Positions 59,577 to 64,000 of a DNA stretch of 64,000 nt are shown piece by piece; the first letter of the stretch is position 1; each line of letters begins with the position of its first letter. Source of the DNA: Candidatus Dependentiae bacterium (GTDB lineage Bacteria > Babelota > Babeliae > Babelales > UBA12411); contig DOJW01000007.1 of the NCBI GenBank assembly GCA_003511165.1, positions 1 through 64,000 on the forward strand, in the 5' to 3' direction. Position numbers and translations under genes: made by a program. Below the pieces are notes generated by a model. The model saw only the letters and a list, made by a program, of their open reading frames with translations. It did no database searches and was not told the DNA's origin.

Positions 59577-62531
59577 ATGGCCAATTTAGAAGAAAAAAAG
59601 AGTTTTAAAGATTCGCTTAATCTCCCAACTACCGGTTTTTCTATCCGCGCAAACGCAGCTCAAAAAGAGGCTGAACTTTTGCAGCGATGGGAAGATGAAA
59701 AATTGGATGGAAAAATTTTAGAAAAAAATATTGGCAAGGAAAAGTTTATTCTTCACGATGGTCCACCGTACGCAAATGGCTCTATTCACATGGGTCATGC
59801 TTTCAACAAAATATTCAAAGATATAGTTTGTAAATTCAAAAGAATGAGTGGCTTTCATGTTCCTTTTAAACCAGGATGGGACTGTCACGGACTTCCTATC
59901 GAAATCAAAGTTAACGCAGAACTTAAAGAAAAAGGCCAAATTAATTTAGATAGAGTTGCAATAAAAACTGAATGCAGAAAATATGCAACCAAATGGATAA
60001 ATATTCAGCGAGATGAATTTAAAAAACTTGGAATTTTTGCAAGTTGGAATGATCCTTATTTAACCATGGATTTTTCTTATGAGGCTTCAATTTTGCGTGC
60101 TTTTGCAAAATTTGTTGAACAAGGTTATATCGAACGTAAATTAAAAACAGTTCCTTGGTGTTTTCATTGTCAATCCGTTTTGGCAGCTGCTGAAATCGAA
60201 CATCAAGATAGATCTGACCCTTCATGTTATATATTTTTCCCACTAACTACAGATGCAATTTCAAAAGTTGCTTCGAATGTTAAAGATTTGGAAATCGGGA
60301 TGCTTGTTTGGACAACAACTCCTTGGACGATTCCATTAAATCGCGCTGTGGTTTTAAATCCTAATGCACAATATGTTTTACTTGAAGGCAAAGATAACAA
60401 AGCGTTTTTTGTAGCAGAAGTTTTGGCGGATAATATTTGCAAAGAACTTGGAATTGAAAAGAAAATTTTAGCAAAAGTTAATACAACAGATTTTGCTACT
60501 AAAAAAGTAGGACATCCATTTATCGATAATTTAGAAGTACCAATTTTGCATGATAAAATTGTAACATTAGAAGATGGTACTGCATGTATGCATATGGCGC
60601 CAGGGTGTGGACCAGAAGATTACCTTCTAGCTGTTGCAAATGGCATTGAAATTTATTCTCCTTTGACTGTTGATGGAAAATATTCATCTGAGATAAATCC
60701 AAAAGAGTTAGAAGGAATGGTTATAACTGATGGCCAAATTTGGGTAATTAAAAAGTTGGCGTCACTTGGTAGATTAATTCATAAAGCCTCTATAAAACAC
60801 TCATATCCACATTGCTGGCGATGTCACAATGGCTTAATGTTTAGAGCAACAAAACAATGGTTTTGCAATTTACAAAAAAATAATTTACTCGAAAAAACAC
60901 TCAAAGAAACAGACAAAATAGATTTTTATCCTGAAAGTGGAAAATTAAGATTTAAAGCAACAATTGGTGGTAGGGCAGAATGGTGTATTTCGCGTCAAAA
61001 AAATTGGGGTGTGCCAATCGCCGCAATTCTTTGCAAAAAATGTGACAATGCTTTTATCAATGGCGAATTGATTGGAAAAGTTGCGGATAAAGTTGAAAAA
61101 ATTGGAATTGAATTTTGGGATAAGATGACTGTGAAATCTTTGATCGATGAAAAGATTTTAGCATCGGATTTTGTATGCCCTCATTGCGGTGATGCTTCAA
61201 ATTTTGAAAATTTAGATCTTGAGAGAGATATTTTGGATGTTTGGTTTGACTCCGGTGTAAGTAGTTTTGCAGTTTTGCAAAATAAATCGGAAAAAAATTT
61301 ACAGTTTCCAGCGGATTTATATCTTGAAGGTTCAGATCAACACAGAGGCTGGTTTCAAAGTTCTCTGCTTTGTTCAATGATCATGAATGATATGGCGCAA
61401 ACTAAAGCTATAGCAACTCATGGATTTGTTGTGGATGTAAAAGGGCACAAAATGTCGAAGTCGGTCGGAAATGTTATAGCACCTTTTGATATTGTTACCA
61501 AATATAGCACAGATATTTTGCGACTTTGGGTAGCAAGTTGTGATTATGATTCAGATATGATTTTGTCCGAAGTTGTTTTGAAAAATGTTTCAGAAGTTTA
61601 TAGAAAAATTAGAAACACATCGAGATTTTTGATTTCAAATTTGTATGATTTTGATTTTGCAAAAGATGCAGTTTCGCTTGATAAGATGCTTAAAATAGAT
61701 CAATATGCACTTGCAAGGCATAGCGAAGTTGAAAAAGAAATTCGAGATTCTTATGAAAACTATAATTTGATCAAAATTTCTCAAAATTTAAGTGCTTATT
61801 GCGCAAACGATTTGAGCGCATTTTATTTGGATATTGCAAAAGATAGGCTTTATACAGATAAAAAAGATGGGCTTAATCGTAAATCTGCACAAACGGTTTG
61901 TTATTATATTTTAGATTCTATGACACGATTAATGGCGCCAATACTTTCATTTTTGGCAGAAGAGATTTCAGATGCTTACCAAAAAGACAAAAAAGATTCG
62001 ATTCATTTGCAAGATTTGATGGCTTTTGAAGATATTTGGGAAGCGCTAAAAATTCAATCAAGTGCTGCAGGTAAATTTTCCCAAGTTCCAACCGCTTATT
62101 CCAAAGATAGTGAAGAATCATTGTTGTTTAAAATGACAAAAGAAAAACAATGGGAATCACTTAAAGAGCTTCGCAATACTATTTTAAAATCTTTGGAAGA
62201 AAAGCGTGCGGAAGGAATCATCGGTCATTCGCTCGAGGCTAAAGTAACTTTTTATCTAGATTTGGAAAATGAGCAAGCTAATATGATTGAAAATTTTATT
62301 TTGGAATTACAGCAAACTGAAATTGTCGAACGGTTTTTCAAAGATTTATTTATTGTTTCGCAAATTCAAAGAGTTTTACATTCAGAAGGTTTATCAAAAA
62401 CAAGTTCACCATGGATTTATTTAAAAGTTGAGCATGCCGAAGGTGTAAAATGTCCTCGCTGTTGGCAGTGGAGTGAGACAAAACATGAAGATGGAATTTG
62501 TAGTCGATGTGATGAAATTGTAAATAAATAA
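59577..62531 (+). CDS. ileS: Isoleucine-tRNA ligase
   Basis: A 984-residue class I synthetase. HIGH-type motif GSIHMGH (His71-His74), the editing domain with TTTPWTIPLNRAVV and the GCGPEDYLLA-type loop, KMSKS at 625-629 in GHKMSKSVGN, the anticodon-binding helical domain, and a C-terminal zinc ribbon CPRCWQWSE...CSRCDEIV. It also has a full second zinc-ribbon-like CKKC/CPHC insert in the catalytic half (near 485-540), seen in some bacterial IleRS. AAGGA is 8 nt upstream of the ATG. No T-box leader: only 110 bp separate it from the upstream terminator. Confidence 0.96.
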   Translation: MANLEEKKSFKDSLNLPTTGFSIRANAAQKEAELLQRWEDEKLDGKILEKNIGKEKFILHDGPPYANGSIHMGHAFNKIFKDIVCKFKRMSGFHVPFKPGWDCHGLPIEIKVNAELKEKGQINLDRVAIKTECRKYATKWINIQRDEFKKLGIFASWNDPYLTMDFSYEASILRAFAKFVEQGYIERKLKTVPWCFHCQSVLAAAEIEHQDRSDPSCYIFFPLTTDAISKVASNVKDLEIGMLVWTTTPWTIPLNRAVVLNPNAQYVLLEGKDNKAFFVAEVLADNICKELGIEKKILAKVNTTDFATKKVGHPFIDNLEVPILHDKIVTLEDGTACMHMAPGCGPEDYLLAVANGIEIYSPLTVDGKYSSEINPKELEGMVITDGQIWVIKKLASLGRLIHKASIKHSYPHCWRCHNGLMFRATKQWFCNLQKNNLLEKTLKETDKIDFYPESGKLRFKATIGGRAEWCISRQKNWGVPIAAILCKKCDNAFINGELIGKVADKVEKIGIEFWDKMTVKSLIDEKILASDFVCPHCGDASNFENLDLERDILDVWFDSGVSSFAVLQNKSEKNLQFPADLYLEGSDQHRGWFQSSLLCSMIMNDMAQTKAIATHGFVVDVKGHKMSKSVGNVIAPFDIVTKYSTDILRLWVASCDYDSDMILSEVVLKNVSEVYRKIRNTSRFLISNLYDFDFAKDAVSLDKMLKIDQYALARHSEVEKEIRDSYENYNLIKISQNLSAYCANDLSAFYLDIAKDRLYTDKKDGLNRKSAQTVCYYILDSMTRLMAPILSFLAEEISDAYQKDKKDSIHLQDLMAFEDIWEALKIQSSAAGKFSQVPTAYSKDSEESLLFKMTKEKQWESLKELRNTILKSLEEKRAEGIIGHSLEAKVTFYLDLENEQANMIENFILELQQTEIVERFFKDLFIVSQIQRVLHSEGLSKTSSPWIYLKVEHAEGVKCPRCWQWSETKHEDGICSRCDEIVNK

Positions 62532-62542
62532 ATTTACTCAAC

Positions 62543-62581
62543 AAAAAGCGGCGTAAGAAAATTATTCTTACGCCGCTTTTT
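62543..62581. terminator. Bidirectional terminator between ileS and the 62599 gene
   Basis: AAAAAGCGGCGTAAGAA / TTCTTACGCCGCTTTTT around AATTA, with A- and T-runs for both convergent genes. Confidence 0.9.
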
Positions 62582-62598
62582 ATTTTTTATGCTGTGAT

Positions 62599-64000
62599 TT
62601 ATGGTGCTACGACTGGAAGTGCAACTGGCGCAGCAGCTTCTTTTGCTTTTCTCTCGTTAGCTTCTTTTAAAGATGCGCCTAACTCTTGAAGTGATTTTTG
62701 AAATTTTTCATATTTTTCTTGAAATTTTTTATCTTCTTTTTGCCATTCAGTTTTTTCTTTATGACTTGCAGATTTAAACTTTTTCTGTAGATTTTCTAAT
62801 TTACTTTGTTGTTTAGATATTTTCTTTTCTAATTTTTGTAAAATTTTTAGTTTGTTATCGATTTTTGTTTTTCGTTCAGTTTCTTCTTTTTCTGATGCAG
62901 CTTTAGTTTCAGCAGATTTTAATAAAGTTTTGATATCAGAGTTTTCTTCTGATGCTTCTGAAATCAATTCTAAAATTTTTTCTTTTAATTCATTTTCTGT
63001 TGCCGCTAGTTCAGCGTCGCTAACTTCTTTTTCTCTTGGCAATAATGCACCAATACCAGGTTTTTTGAGTTCCTTTGCGTTTTTATCCGCAGCTGCTGGT
63101 AATTGACCTATGCTACCACCTACCGATGTTTTATCATCTTTTGGAGATTTGGGACTTTTGTCTTTAGATTCTTTATCATCAAAAGGAGAAGCGGAGGAAT
63201 ATCCTCCGCTTCTGTAACTTGGGCTACTGTAAGAAGGATAAGAGCTGCCACTTCCGCCATAATAATCACTACCATAACCACCATAGGAAGGAGCATTGTA
63301 GCCTCCAGGAGATCCACTAGAGTAGTAAGAAGGATAATTATAATATCCAGAAGAAGGAGTTTTCTTTTCACGCGCTTTTCGTTTTTCTTCAGCCGCTTTT
63401 ATTTTTTGTTCAACTTCTTTTTTAGTTTCTGTGACTTTTGGTTTGGAAAATTTTATTACTTCTTTTAATTCTTTATCCAAAATAGGTAAATATCGTTCTA
63501 ACGTTTTTCGGATTCGATTTAAAGCCATTTTTACAATGTTTTCAGTTGATGGTTGAGGGGCTTGTTGTGCGGATTGTTTTGGCGCTTTATTTTTTGTAGG
63601 GAGATCTAAAATTTCTTTTCCTACAAATGGTGGATGTGTTGTTAATTGTTTTATCGATTCATCGGTTGGATCATTTACAGCAACTTTAACTGTTTGGGGT
63701 TCCGAGGTTTGCTTTGGGATTGCAGTTTTGCTAAAAATATTTTTTATAAAATCCCAACTTGTAATAAATCCATTTTTGATAGCATTTATTATTCGTTGAT
63801 ACCATGTTTCGGTTGCTAGAGCCGCGTCTTCTGTTTTGGGCGTTTCTTGCGTTTTAATAGAGGTATCTTTTGCGGATTCTTCAATTTTTTTAATTCTTTC
63901 ATATGCAGGTTTAAATTCTTTTTTACCTCTCTCGGTCGGCAAGCTTTGTTCTTTTCCAGCTTCTTGTTTTAATAATTCTTCTTTGGATATAGGCGGTGTA
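62599..64000 (-). CDS. Tyr/Gly/Ser-rich coiled-coil protein, 5' part beyond the window
   Basis: The frame is open from the stop at 62599 to the window end; the TTG at 63942 is not a convincing start because reading continues upstream in the same style, so the gene is partial. Visible order (towards the C-terminus): basic/acidic helical region, a membrane-like or amphipathic piece (YQRIINAIKNGFITSWDFI), long Lys/Glu helices, then about 60 residues very rich in Tyr, Gly and Ser (SGYYNYPSYYSSGSPGGYNA), a charged linker, and a final coiled coil of about 130 residues with Gln/Lys/Glu heptads (KILQKLEKKISKQQSKLENLQKK). The composition is that of low-complexity adhesive or phase-separating segments. 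No family recognised. Confidence 0.68.
   Translation of the reverse strand, partial: TPPISKEELLKQEAGKEQSLPTERGKKEFKPAYERIKKIEESAKDTSIKTQETPKTEDAALATETWYQRIINAIKNGFITSWDFIKNIFSKTAIPKQTSEPQTVKVAVNDPTDESIKQLTTHPPFVGKEILDLPTKNKAPKQSAQQAPQPSTENIVKMALNRIRKTLERYLPILDKELKEVIKFSKPKVTETKKEVEQKIKAAEEKRKAREKKTPSSGYYNYPSYYSSGSPGGYNAPSYGGYGSDYYGGSGSSYPSYSSPSYRSGGYSSASPFDDKESKDKSPKSPKDDKTSVGGSIGQLPAAADKNAKELKKPGIGALLPREKEVSDAELAATENELKEKILELISEASEENSDIKTLLKSAETKAASEKEETERKTKIDNKLKILQKLEKKISKQQSKLENLQKKFKSASHKEKTEWQKEDKKFQEKYEKFQKSLQELGASLKEANERKAKEAAAPVALPVVAP

Overview
The window is AT-rich, densely coding bacterial chromosome, and it looks like a host-dependent member of the candidate phylum Dependentiae (TM6). 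The main evidence is a tandem pair of ATP/ADP-translocase-family nucleotide transporters, which are typical of bacteria living inside eukaryotic cells. Supporting evidence is a three-member family of large outer-membrane barrel-like proteins, secreted ankyrin proteins, many secreted proteins without recognisable family, and Gram-negative envelope genes (a LolC/E-type permease, lipoproteins, UppP). The lineage call is inference from gene content; no rRNA is present to confirm it.

Layout. 0-4.4 kb (minus strand): rpsB with a probable pseudoknot leader, followed in the same direction by tRNA-Ser(GGA) and the 4.5S SRP RNA, then two nucleotide transporters. 4.8-16.6 kb: lon, a small secreted-protein gene beside a decayed copy of itself, a biotin-dependent carboxyltransferase, a membrane-anchored DJ-1/PfpI protein, hflX, frr (minus), a DipZ-like CcdA-thioredoxin fusion, and two secreted ankyrin proteins. 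Here, and at 1-159 and 33.0-33.3 kb, lie copies of a dispersed palindrome-rich repeat, one of them bounded by terminal inverted repeats. 16.6-22.1 kb: typA, a frameshifted small secreted-protein gene, a DEAD-box helicase, and tsf-pyrH. 22.3-29.2 kb: a plus-strand run rpmF-plsX-TPR protein-gltX-fabD-fabG-acpP-fabF covering fatty-acid and phospholipid precursor synthesis. 29.2-35 kb: three paralogous barrel genes, two of them a recent duplication that includes their promoters and a covarying 5' UTR hairpin.

35.4-50.8 kb: uppP, ftsK, then a 972-residue secreted protein whose C-terminus looks like a polymorphic-toxin domain, with three tandem paralogous small genes behind it that look like immunity genes. 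Each immunity-like protein is itself an internal duplication. A NUDIX hydrolase, a DUF763 protein, murF, an orphan gene, an MgtA-like P-type ATPase and a secreted coiled-coil protein follow. 51-64 kb: pgk, a lipoprotein that appears to carry ubiquitin-interacting motifs ahead of a Josephin/papain-like Cys-His-Asp domain, a LolC/E-type permease, a lipoprotein overlapping rpiB, two paralogous triple-repeat secreted proteins, ileS, and a Tyr/Gly/Ser-rich coiled-coil protein cut by the window end.

How it fits together: the housekeeping genes (translation, fatty acid and peptidoglycan precursor steps, lower glycolysis, pentose phosphate) are those kept by reduced genomes, while energy or nucleotides are probably imported from the host. 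The accessory material is mostly surface and secreted protein, often in tandem paralogous sets, as expected for host interaction and competition. The two strongest leads for something undescribed are the toxin with its arrayed two-domain immunity genes (38.8-43.2 kb) and the candidate deubiquitinase lipoprotein (52.3-53.5 kb).
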